DNA of 5,976 bases from CAKVLS01 sp045605365 (lineage in GTDB: Bacteria > Bacillota > Clostridia > Christensenellales > UBA1242): positions 1 through 5,976 of the forward strand of contig JAZUPV010000110.1 of NCBI GenBank assembly GCA_045605365.1. Reading direction: 5' to 3'. This document shows, piece by piece, positions 1 to 5,278 of this stretch (its first letter is position 1; every line of letters begins with the position of its first letter). Position numbers and translations under genes: made by a program. The notes beneath the pieces are model-generated. The model saw only the letters and a program-made list of their open reading frames with translations. It made no database searches and was not told the origin of the DNA.

Positions 1-39
1 GATAGCAAACCAATCGAGTTCTTTGAGAGTTTAAACTAG
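1..39 (+). CDS. rplW: 50S ribosomal protein L23, C-terminal end only (partial)
   Basis: Frame 1 reads DSKPIEFFESLN and then stops at TAG (37-39). An IEFF-type ending is typical of bacterial L23, and L23 is the gene expected just before rplB in the S10 operon. L23 binds 23S rRNA near the polypeptide exit and is a docking site for trigger factor and SRP; that is family knowledge, since only 12 codons are visible here. The 20-base gap to rplB contains the rplB ribosome binding site. Assignment rests on the C-terminal motif plus gene order. Confidence 0.85.
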   Translation, partial: DSKPIEFFESLN

Positions 40-59
40 GATAGCGGAGGAAAAGAAAA

Positions 60-887
60 ATGGCTGTTAAAAGACACAATCCTACAACTCCTGCTCAAAG
101 ACATCTTTCTACTGCAGACTTTTCAGTTTTAACTAAGAAAAAACCAGAAAAATCACTTCTTGCTGTTAAAAACAAGAAGGGTGGTAGAAATGCTTCAGGC
201 AGACTTACCGTTAGACACGTTGGTGGCGGTAATAGACAAAAATACAGATTAATCGATTTTAGACGTAACAAAGACGGTATCGTTGCTAAAGTTGCGGCTA
301 TCGAATATGACCCAAACAGAACTGCATATATCGCATTATTGCAATATGTTGACGGAGAAAAGGCATACATCCTTGCTCCAGTTGGTTTAAATGTTGGCGA
401 CACTGTTGAAAGTGGCGTTAACGCAGAAATAAAAGTCGGCAATGCTTTGCCTCTTGAAAATATCCCAGTTGGTAGCGTTGTTCACAATATCGAATTAAGA
501 CCTGGTATGGGTGGACAAATTGCTCGTTCTGCTGGTATTTCTGCTCGTCTTATGGCTAAAGAAGGTAAATATGCTACCTTAAAAATGCCTAGTGGCGAAA
601 TGAGAATGGTTCTTCTTACTTGTAGAGCAACCATTGGTCAAGTTGGCAATATCGAACACGAGAACATTTCTCTTGGTAAAGCTGGTCGTAAACGTCACAT
701 GGGTATCAGACCTACAGTTCGTGGTGTTGTTATGAACCCAGTTGATCACCCACACGGTGGTGGTGAAGGTAAATCACCAGTTGGTCGTCCAGGTCCTGTT
801 ACTCCATGGGGTAAACCTGCTATGGGTTATAAGACTAGAAACAAGAAAAAAAGTTCTAATAAACTAATTATTAAGCGTGTTAACTAG
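60..887 (+). CDS. rplB: 50S ribosomal protein L2
   Basis: L2 is a core 23S rRNA-binding protein needed for subunit association and for the peptidyl-transferase centre. The 275-residue length is normal for the family. The N-terminal part shows the PTTPxxR start (residues 8-14) and the RNA-binding stretch GGGNRQKYRLIDFRR (55-69), where many L2 proteins have His instead of Asn after GGG. The C-terminal domain has PVDHPHGGGEGKSPVGRPG; its histidines at 230 and 232 include the counterpart of the conserved E. coli His229. The basic tail ends KLIIKRVN. The ATG has a GGAGG site (46-50) nine bases upstream. The TAG stop runs directly into the rpsS ribosome binding site. No frameshift or truncation is seen. 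Confidence 0.99.
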   Translation: MAVKRHNPTTPAQRHLSTADFSVLTKKKPEKSLLAVKNKKGGRNASGRLTVRHVGGGNRQKYRLIDFRRNKDGIVAKVAAIEYDPNRTAYIALLQYVDGEKAYILAPVGLNVGDTVESGVNAEIKVGNALPLENIPVGSVVHNIELRPGMGGQIARSAGISARLMAKEGKYATLKMPSGEMRMVLLTCRATIGQVGNIEHENISLGKAGRKRHMGIRPTVRGVVMNPVDHPHGGGEGKSPVGRPGPVTPWGKPAMGYKTRNKKKSSNKLIIKRVN

Positions 888-898
888 GAGTATAAATC

Positions 899-1174
899 AT
901 GAGTAGATCATTAAAGAAAAAACCATTTGTTGAAGAAAGACTTCTAAACAGAGTTAAACAAATGAACGAAACTAATACAAAGAAAGTTGTTAAAACTTGG
1001 TCAAGAGCTTCTGTTATTTACCCAGAATTCGTTGGTCACACAATCGCAGTTCACAACGGTAAAAAACATATCCCAGTTTATTGCACATCAGAAATGGTTG
1101 GTCATAAACTAGGCGAATTTGCTCCTACAAGAACATTTAAAGGCCACACTTCTGGCAAAACAACTGGTAAATAA
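899..1174 (+). CDS. rpsS: 30S ribosomal protein S19
   Basis: S19 sits in the head of the 30S subunit, contacts S13 and 16S rRNA, and approaches the A-site tRNA and the 50S subunit through bridges. The 91-residue protein starts MSRSLKKKPFV, as most bacterial S19 do. It carries the family signature over residues 45-83: VGHTIAVHNGKKHIPV, then MVGHKLGEFAPTRTFKGH. Residue 62 is Cys in a strand position that is often Val or Ile, a minor variation. An AGGAG site (886-890), overlapping the rplB stop, lies eight bases before the ATG. The gap to rplB is 11 bases, as is the gap to rplV. Confidence 0.99.
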   Translation: MSRSLKKKPFVEERLLNRVKQMNETNTKKVVKTWSRASVIYPEFVGHTIAVHNGKKHIPVYCTSEMVGHKLGEFAPTRTFKGHTSGKTTGK

Positions 1175-1178
1175 GGAG
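1172..1178 (+). promoter_or_regulatory. Ribosome binding site of rplV, overlapping the rpsS stop
   Basis: TAAGGAG contains the rpsS TAA stop and sits seven bases before the ATG at 1186. It decides the start of L22: the long N-terminus is translated, because no such site precedes the internal ATG at 1237. Confidence 0.85.
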
Positions 1179-1185
1179 CAAAAAG

Positions 1186-1575
1186 ATGGCAAAAAGAATT
1201 AGAGAAAAAGCAGAAGCTAGACGTCAAAACAAAGATATGCGTCCTACCGCTACTGCTAAACATATTAGAATGAGTTCTACAAAAATCCGTATTGTCATGG
1301 ATTTAGTTCGTGGCAGAAAATACAGAGATGCAGTTGCAATCCTAAGCACTACTCCTAATGCCGCTGCAGAAGTTATTTTAAAAACAATGAACTCAGCTGC
1401 CGCTAACGGCGAAAACAATCTTGGTCTTAACAAAGATGATATGTATGTTGCAGAAATCTATGCTAACCAAGGTCCAACTCTAAAGAGACTTAATATCCGT
1501 GCTCGTGGTAGAGTTGATAGAATCTTAAAAAGAACTAGTCACGTAACTGTGATTATGGATACTGTAAAGGAATAA
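1186..1575 (+). CDS. rplV: 50S ribosomal protein L22 with N-terminal extension
   Basis: L22 is an early assembly protein. Its long beta-hairpin lines the peptide exit tunnel, and mutations in it can give macrolide resistance. The 129-residue length exceeds the usual roughly 110. The extra residues are a basic N-terminal segment (about 1-18, MAKRIREKAEARRQNKDM) ahead of the core, which begins near TATAKHIRMSSTKIRIV. The hairpin region is GPTLKRLNIRARGRVDRI (96-113), followed by the signature LKRTSHVTVIM (114-124). Compared with the E. coli tip (MKRIMPRAKGRADRI), the invariant KR is kept but the next residues differ. The first ATG is chosen because a TAAGGAG site lies seven bases upstream; the internal Met18 has none. 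Confidence 0.98.
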   Translation: MAKRIREKAEARRQNKDMRPTATAKHIRMSSTKIRIVMDLVRGRKYRDAVAILSTTPNAAAEVILKTMNSAAANGENNLGLNKDDMYVAEIYANQGPTLKRLNIRARGRVDRILKRTSHVTVIMDTVKE

Positions 1576-1588
1576 AGGAGCGTTAAAT

Positions 1589-2272
1589 ATGGGACAAAAA
1601 GTTAGTCCACACGGACTTAGAATCGGAATCAATAAGAGTTGGGATTCTCTTTGGTATGCTGACAAGAAAAACTTTGCTAAATACCTAAAAGAAGATAACG
1701 TTATCCGTACTTTTATTAAGAAAAAATATTACGCTTGCGCTATTTCTAAAATCAGTATCGAAAGAACTGCAAAAAGAATTATAGTAAGCATTTACACTGC
1801 ACGTCCTGGTATCTTAATCGGCCAAAAAGGTGCTGGTGTAGAAACTTTAAAGAAAGAAATTGCTAAGCTTACTGCTTCAGATACAATTTCTATCAATATT
1901 AAAGAAGTACGTAATCCTGACATGGACGCAACATTAGTTGCAGAAAGCATCGCTGCTCAACTAGAAAAACGTGTTAACTTCCGTAGAGCTATGAAGCAAG
2001 CTATGCAAAAAACTATGAAAGCAGGTGCTCAAGGTATCAAAGCTATGGTTAGTGGTCGTCTTGACGGCGCTGACATCGCTAGAAGTGAACATTACAATCA
2101 AGGTAACTTGCCTCTACATACTTTAAGAGCTGACATCGATTACGGTGTTGCTGAAGCCGCTACTACTTTTGGTGTAGTTGGTGTTAAAGTTTGGATCTAT
2201 AAAGGCGAAATCCTTCAAAAATTTAACATTGTTCCTTCTCAACCTGTAACTCACAAAGGAGGAAACAAGTAA
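1589..2272 (+). CDS. rpsC: 30S ribosomal protein S3
   Basis: S3 is in the 30S head at the mRNA entry channel and, with S4 and S5, contributes to unwinding of incoming mRNA. The 227-residue protein begins MGQKVSPHGLRIGI, a canonical start. A type II KH domain follows, with its GxxG loop in GILIGQKGAGVETL (74-87). The helicase-linked basic residues appear in FRRAMK (131-136). The C-terminal domain has GIKAMVSGRLDGADIARSE (149-167) and LPLHTLRADIDYG (174-186). An AAAGGAG site (1574-1580) eight bases upstream supports the start. The final codons, encoding KGGNK, double as the ribosome binding site of rplP, which begins one base after the TAA stop. Confidence 0.99.
   Translation: MGQKVSPHGLRIGINKSWDSLWYADKKNFAKYLKEDNVIRTFIKKKYYACAISKISIERTAKRIIVSIYTARPGILIGQKGAGVETLKKEIAKLTASDTISINIKEVRNPDMDATLVAESIAAQLEKRVNFRRAMKQAMQKTMKAGAQGIKAMVSGRLDGADIARSEHYNQGNLPLHTLRADIDYGVAEAATTFGVVGVKVWIYKGEILQKFNIVPSQPVTHKGGNK
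2255..2262 (+). promoter_or_regulatory. Ribosome binding site of rplP, inside rpsC
   Basis: AAAGGAGG lies in the last codons of rpsC, where it encodes part of KGG. It is 11 bases before the ATG at 2274 and 17 before the alternative ATG at 2280, so it favours the upstream start MLMPKRV. Its position inside the preceding gene suggests coupling of S3 and L16 synthesis. Confidence 0.85.
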
Positions 2273-2273
2273 T

Positions 2274-2711
2274 ATGTTAATGCCAAAAAGAGTTAAAAGA
2301 AGAAAACAACATAGAGGTAGAATGACAGGCGTTGCTACTCGTGGTAACAAAGTTACTTACGGTGAGTTCGGTCTTGCTACTACTGAACCATGTTGGATCA
2401 CTTCTAACCAAATAGAAGCCGCTCGTATAGCTATGACTCGTTATACAAAGCGTGGTGGTAAAGTTTGGATCAAAATTTTCCCACACAAACCAGTTACTAA
2501 AAAACCTGCTGAAACTCGTATGGGTAGCGGTAAAGGTTCACCAGAATTTTGGGTAGCAGTAGTTAAACCTGGTAGAGTTATGTTTGAAATCGCTGGCGTT
2601 TCTGAAGAAATCGCAAGAGAAGCATTAAGACTAGCTAGCCACAAACTACCTTGCAAAACCAAAATCGTTAAGAAAGAAGTCGAAACTACATCAGAAGGTG
2701 GTGCAGAATAA
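2274..2711 (+). CDS. rplP: 50S ribosomal protein L16
   Basis: L16 binds 23S rRNA near the A site and helps position the tRNA acceptor arm. The 145 residues match Bacillota L16 (about 144). The start MLMPKRVKRRKQHRG is typical of the family, and the central signature RMGSGKGSPEFWVAVVKPG (82-100) is intact. Arg82 corresponds to the arginine hydroxylated in E. coli L16; whether it is modified here cannot be seen. WITSNQIEAARIAMTRYTKRGGKVWI (41-66 region) is also characteristic. Two nearby ATGs (2274, 2280) are possible; the first fits the spacing better. The last codons (EGGAE) supply a weak ribosome binding site for rpmC, which overlaps the stop by one base. Confidence 0.99.
   Translation: MLMPKRVKRRKQHRGRMTGVATRGNKVTYGEFGLATTEPCWITSNQIEAARIAMTRYTKRGGKVWIKIFPHKPVTKKPAETRMGSGKGSPEFWVAVVKPGRVMFEIAGVSEEIAREALRLASHKLPCKTKIVKKEVETTSEGGAE
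2695..2701 (+). promoter_or_regulatory. Imperfect ribosome binding site of rpmC, inside rplP
   Basis: AAGGTGG differs by one central base from AAGGAGG and lies nine bases before the rpmC ATG, within the rplP codons for Glu-Gly-Gly. It is the weakest site in the window. Together with the TAATG overlap it points to coupled translation of L16 and L29. The function is inferred from position. Confidence 0.65.
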
Positions 2712-2923
2712 TGAAAGTTAACGAAATCAGAAATATGACTAACGATGAGCTTAATGCAAAATTAGTTAGCCTAAAAACAGAGTTATTCAATCTTCGTTTT
2801 CAACATGCTACGGGCAACCTAGCAAATCCAATGATGCTTAGCACTATCAAAAAAGATATAGCAAAAATCAAAACAGTTTTAACCGAAAGAGAAATTGCTA
2901 AGTCTGATAAGGCTAAGGCATAG
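2711..2923 (+). CDS. rpmC: 50S ribosomal protein L29
   Basis: L29 is a small alpha-helical protein beside L23 at the tunnel exit, where it contributes to the surface used by nascent-chain factors. The 70-residue protein has the family signature LFNLRFQHATGNLANP at residues 25-40, flanked by helices rich in Lys and Glu. The start KVNEIRNMTNDEL matches the usual opening. Its ATG shares the final A of the rplP TAA stop (TAATG). The only upstream site is the imperfect AAGGTGG inside rplP, so translation probably depends on ribosomes finishing rplP. The TAG stop merges with the GGGGAGG site of rpsQ. Confidence 0.98.
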   Translation: MKVNEIRNMTNDELNAKLVSLKTELFNLRFQHATGNLANPMMLSTIKKDIAKIKTVLTEREIAKSDKAKA

Positions 2924-2934
2924 GGGAGGACAGT

Positions 2935-3198
2935 ATGGAAAAATTAGAAAGAAATAACCGTAGAACAAAAATTGGTGTTGTAGTTAGCAACAAAATGGAC
3001 AAAACTTGCGTAGTTTCTGTTACTTCTAACGAAAAACATCCTCTATACAAAAAAGTCGTAAAAGTTACAAAGAAGTTCAAAGTTCACGATGAAAATAACG
3101 AATGCAACGTTGGCGATACTGTAGAAATTATGGAAACTCGTCCAATCAGCAAAACTTGTTATTTTAGACTTCTTCGTATCGTAGAAAGAGTTAAATAA
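2935..3198 (+). CDS. rpsQ: 30S ribosomal protein S17
   Basis: S17 is a primary 16S rRNA-binding protein with an OB fold, needed early in assembly of the 30S body. The 87-residue length is standard. The N-terminal KIGVVVSNKMDKTCVVSV (12-29) and the signature VGDTVEIMETRPISKT (59-74) are diagnostic. A GGGGAGG site (2923-2929) lies close to the ATG, five bases away. Two stops in frame, TAATAA (3196-3201), end the gene. S17 is the last gene of the S10 operon in E. coli; here rplN follows after only 18 bases, so the S10 and spc genes appear to be one transcript. Confidence 0.98.
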   Translation: MEKLERNNRRTKIGVVVSNKMDKTCVVSVTSNEKHPLYKKVVKVTKKFKVHDENNECNVGDTVEIMETRPISKTCYFRLLRIVERVK

Positions 3199-3216
3199 TA
3201 AAGGAGCAAATAAATT

Positions 3217-3585
3217 ATGGTACAACCTCAAACTAAACTTAAAGTTGCTGATAACACTGGTGCTAAACAAATTATGTGTATCCGTGTTCTTGGCGGTTCA
3301 TTTAGAAGAAGTGGTAATATCGGCGACGTAATTATTGCTTCTGTTAAAAAAGCCATTCCTGGTGGTGTGGTTAAAAAGGGTGACGTTGTTAAAGCCGTTA
3401 TCGTAAGAACTAGCAAAGGTGTTCGTCGTAACGATGGTTCACACATCAGATTTGACGATAATGCAGCCGTTATCATTGATAACCAAAAACAACCAAAAGG
3501 CACTCGTATCTTTGGACCTGTTGCAAGAGAACTTCGTGAAGATGGTTACATGAAGATTGTTTCACTTGCTCCAGAGGTTTTATAG
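3217..3585 (+). CDS. rplN: 50S ribosomal protein L14
   Basis: L14 binds 23S rRNA at the subunit interface, forms an intersubunit bridge, and is the docking site for the silencing factor RsfS. The 122 residues are exactly the usual length. The start QTKLKVADNTGAKQIMCIRVLGG is canonical. The family signature spans residues 49-87, with GGVVKKGDVVKAVIVRTSKG, then RRNDGSHIRFDDNAAVII. GTRIFGPVARELR (95-107) and a SLAPEVL ending are also typical. The AAAGGAG site (3200-3206) lies ten bases before the ATG. In E. coli this gene opens the separate spc operon; the short gap here leaves no room for its own promoter. Confidence 0.99.
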   Translation: MVQPQTKLKVADNTGAKQIMCIRVLGGSFRRSGNIGDVIIASVKKAIPGGVVKKGDVVKAVIVRTSKGVRRNDGSHIRFDDNAAVIIDNQKQPKGTRIFGPVARELREDGYMKIVSLAPEVL

Positions 3586-3596
3586 GAGTATAAGTT

Positions 3597-4049
3597 ATGG
3601 CAAATTTGAACATTAAATCAGGCGATAAAGTTGTGGTAATCGCTGGTAAAGATAAAGGTAAAGTTTCTACAGTAGTTGCTAGCTTCCCAAAAGCAGGCAA
3701 AGTTACTGTTAAAGACGTTAACGTAGTTACAAAACACAACAAACCAAAATCAGCTCAAGACAAAGGCGGTATCGCTAAAGTCGAAGCTAAAATTGACGTT
3801 TCTAACGTTCAATTAATTTGCCCAGTTTGTGGAAAAGCAACTAGAGTTGCTCACAAAGAAGTTGATGGCAAAAACGTAAGAGTTTGCAAAAAGTGCCAAG
3901 CAGTTATTGACGGAAGCAAAAAAGCAGCTAAAAAAGCAGCTAAAGAAGAAGTAAAAACTGAAGAAAAAGCACCTGCAAAAACAACAAAATCTACAACAAA
4001 AACAGCAGCAGCAAAGAAAACTACAAAACCAGCTGCTGAAGATAAGTAA
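3597..4049 (+). CDS. rplX: 50S ribosomal protein L24, zinc-ribbon form with long Lys/Ala/Thr-rich tail
   Basis: L24 initiates 50S assembly by binding the 5' part of 23S rRNA and lies near the tunnel exit. The KOW motif is at the N-terminus (GDKVVVIAGKDKGKVSTVV, 9-27), followed by VKDVNVVTKHNKP (38-50). Two CxxC pairs, Cys75/Cys78 and Cys97/Cys100, form a predicted zinc ribbon of the kind present in many bacterial L24 proteins. The protein is 150 residues against the usual 100-105; the excess is a C-terminal tail from about residue 107 with 14 Lys, 11 Ala and 8 Thr among 44 residues and few hydrophobic ones, so probably disordered. The AGGAG site (3584-3588) overlaps the rplN stop. The frame is intact, so the tail appears genuine. 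Confidence 0.98.
   Translation: MANLNIKSGDKVVVIAGKDKGKVSTVVASFPKAGKVTVKDVNVVTKHNKPKSAQDKGGIAKVEAKIDVSNVQLICPVCGKATRVAHKEVDGKNVRVCKKCQAVIDGSKKAAKKAAKEEVKTEEKAPAKTTKSTTKTAAAKKTTKPAAEDK
3918..3941 (+). repeat. Short tandem repeat in the L24 tail
   Basis: Two perfect 12-base copies, AAAAAAGCAGCT, stand head to tail and encode KKAAKKAA at residues 108-115. They open the low-complexity tail of L24. The repeat is a multiple of three, so changes in copy number would keep the frame. It is seen directly in the sequence; slippage as its origin is inference. Confidence 0.8.
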
Positions 4050-4054
4050 GGAGG
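4048..4054 (+). promoter_or_regulatory. Ribosome binding site of rplE, overlapping the rplX stop
   Basis: AAGGAGG begins within the TAA stop of rplX and is nine bases before the ATG at 4064, supporting the extended L5 start. The downstream ACTCCT at 4088-4093 is the exact complement of AGGAGT at 4052-4057, so the site might be partly masked; that pairing is unproven. Confidence 0.85.
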
Positions 4055-4063
4055 AGTATTAAA

Positions 4064-4645
4064 ATGGCAGAAACAAAGAAATCTACAACTCCTAAGAAAC
4101 AAAGAAACAGATTACACGAACATTACCTAACAAATGTTGTTCCAGCTTGCACTAAAGAGTTTGGTTACAAAAACGTTATGGAAGTTCCAAAAATCGAAAA
4201 AATCGTTATCAACCTAGGTTTAGGTTCTGTTAAAGACAACTCAAAGAGTTTTAACCTAGCTCTTGATGAAATTGCTCAAATCACTGGACAAAAACCAGTA
4301 GCTACAACTGCTAAAAAATCTATCTCTAACTTCAAAGTAAGAGAAGGTCAAAAAGTTGGCGCTAAGGTTACACTTCGTGGTGATAGAATGTATGAATTTT
4401 TGGATAAATTAATCTCAATCGCTCTACCAAGAGTACGTGACTTCAAAGGTATCAGCCCTAAGGCTTTTGACGGCAGAGGTAACTATGCTCTAGGCATCAA
4501 AGAACAATTGATTTTCCCAGAAATTTCTTATGAAAAAGTCGAACAAATTAGAGGTTTTGACGTTATTATTGTTACTACCGCTAAAACTGATAAAGAGGCA
4601 TTTACTTTACTAAAACTTATGGGTATGCCTTTCAGAGCAAGATAG
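4064..4645 (+). CDS. rplE: 50S ribosomal protein L5 with N-terminal extension
   Basis: L5 binds 5S rRNA and 23S rRNA in the central protuberance and touches the P-site tRNA. The core is standard: EHYLTNVVPA (19-28), the signature IEKIVINLGLGS (44-55), the P-site loop region KKSISNFKVREGQKVGAKVT (84-103), and FDGRGNYALGIKEQLIFPEI (135-154). At 193 residues it is about 13 longer than the usual 179-180. The extra residues are a basic, Thr-rich N-terminus (MAETKKSTTPKKQRN) before the position where family members normally start. A strong AAGGAGG site (4048-4054) nine bases upstream supports this ATG, and no closer in-frame ATG exists before the core. The extension resembles the L24 tail encoded just upstream. 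Confidence 0.98.
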   Translation: MAETKKSTTPKKQRNRLHEHYLTNVVPACTKEFGYKNVMEVPKIEKIVINLGLGSVKDNSKSFNLALDEIAQITGQKPVATTAKKSISNFKVREGQKVGAKVTLRGDRMYEFLDKLISIALPRVRDFKGISPKAFDGRGNYALGIKEQLIFPEISYEKVEQIRGFDVIIVTTAKTDKEAFTLLKLMGMPFRAR

Positions 4646-4646
4646 T

Positions 4647-4653
4647 AAGGGAG
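4647..4653 (+). promoter_or_regulatory. Atypical ribosome binding site of rpsZ
   Basis: AAGGGAG lies ten bases before the rpsZ ATG and is the only purine-rich block in the 18-base gap after rplE. The other genes use GGAG or GGAGG cores, so this site may pair less well with 16S rRNA. Confidence 0.65.
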
Positions 4654-4663
4654 TTTAATTATT

Positions 4664-4849
4664 ATGGCAAGAAAAGCAATGATAGAAAAACAACAAAGAA
4701 AACAAAAGTACACTACTCGTGAGTATACTCGTTGTTCTATTTGTGGTCGTCCACACGCTGTATTAAGAAAATACGGCATATGCAGAGTTTGTTTTAGAAA
4801 CTTAGCATACAAAGGCGAAATCCCTGGCGTTAAAAAATCAAGTTGGTAA
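4664..4849 (+). CDS. rpsZ: 30S ribosomal protein S14, zinc-binding type Z
   Basis: S14 binds 16S rRNA in the 30S head beside S3, S10 and S19. This is the short form: 61 residues with Cys24, Cys27, Cys40 and Cys43 in two CxxC pairs (CSICGRPH and CRVCFR), which bind zinc. The ending AYKGEIPGVKKSSW is typical. The long form found in enterobacteria, about 100 residues, lacks these cysteines. The position between rplE and rpsH is where this gene normally lies in Bacillota, which often also keep a zinc-free copy elsewhere for zinc shortage; none is visible here. The ribosome binding site AAGGGAG (4647-4653) departs slightly from the AGGAGG pattern of its neighbours. Some databases name this gene rpsN. 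Confidence 0.98.
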   Translation: MARKAMIEKQQRKQKYTTREYTRCSICGRPHAVLRKYGICRVCFRNLAYKGEIPGVKKSSW

Positions 4850-4868
4850 AAAGGAGAAGAAAAATATT

Positions 4869-5267
4869 ATGATAGTTACAGATCCAATCGCAGATATGCT
4901 TACTCGTATTCGTAATGCTTTAACTGCAAAACATAACGAAGTTTTAATTCCTGCATCAAAAACTAAAAATACTATTGCTCAAATCCTTGTGAGTGAAGGT
5001 TACATTAACTCAGCTGACTTAGTTGATACAGGTAGTTACAAATCAATCAAAATTAGTCTTAAATATGGTCCTAATAACGAAAGAGTTATCCAAGGTTTGA
5101 AACGCATTTCTAAACCTGGTCTTAGAGTTTATGCCAATGTAGAAGACCTTCCAAGAGTTCTTAATGGTCTAGGCATTGCAATTATCTCTACTAACAAAGG
5201 TATTATGACCGATAAGCAAGCTCGTGAACAAAATGTTGGTGGCGAAGTTCTTGCTTACATCTGGTAG
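4869..5267 (+). CDS. rpsH: 30S ribosomal protein S8
   Basis: S8 is a primary binder of helix 21 of 16S rRNA and organises the 30S platform and body. In E. coli it also represses the spc operon. The 132-residue protein starts MIVTDPIADMLTRIRNA, contains SKPGLRVY (81-88), and ends with the family signature IISTNKGIMTDKQAR (105-119) followed by NVGGEVLAYIW. AAGGAG (4851-4856) lies twelve bases before the ATG, the longest spacing among these genes, though still workable. The stop TAG is fused with the AGGAGG site of rplF. Confidence 0.99.
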   Translation: MIVTDPIADMLTRIRNALTAKHNEVLIPASKTKNTIAQILVSEGYINSADLVDTGSYKSIKISLKYGPNNERVIQGLKRISKPGLRVYANVEDLPRVLNGLGIAIISTNKGIMTDKQAREQNVGGEVLAYIW

Positions 5268-5278
5268 GAGGTATTATT

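Noticed and set aside
95..442. Minus-strand ORF of 115 codons opposite rplB
   Set aside because: It lies wholly antisense to a certain L2 gene and resembles no family I know. It is a shadow, as are the other minus-strand ORFs in the window.
84..4093. Shared ACAACTCCT at 84-92 (rplB) and 4085-4093 (rplE)
   Set aside because: Both encode Thr-Thr-Pro with favoured codons, and in L2 this tripeptide is conserved in the family. Nine bases is within chance for such codon use.
2200..4822. Repeated AAAGGCGAAATCC in rpsC (about 2201) and rpsZ (about 4811)
   Set aside because: Both copies encode Lys-Gly-Glu-Ile at conserved positions of unrelated proteins, so the match follows from shared codon preference.
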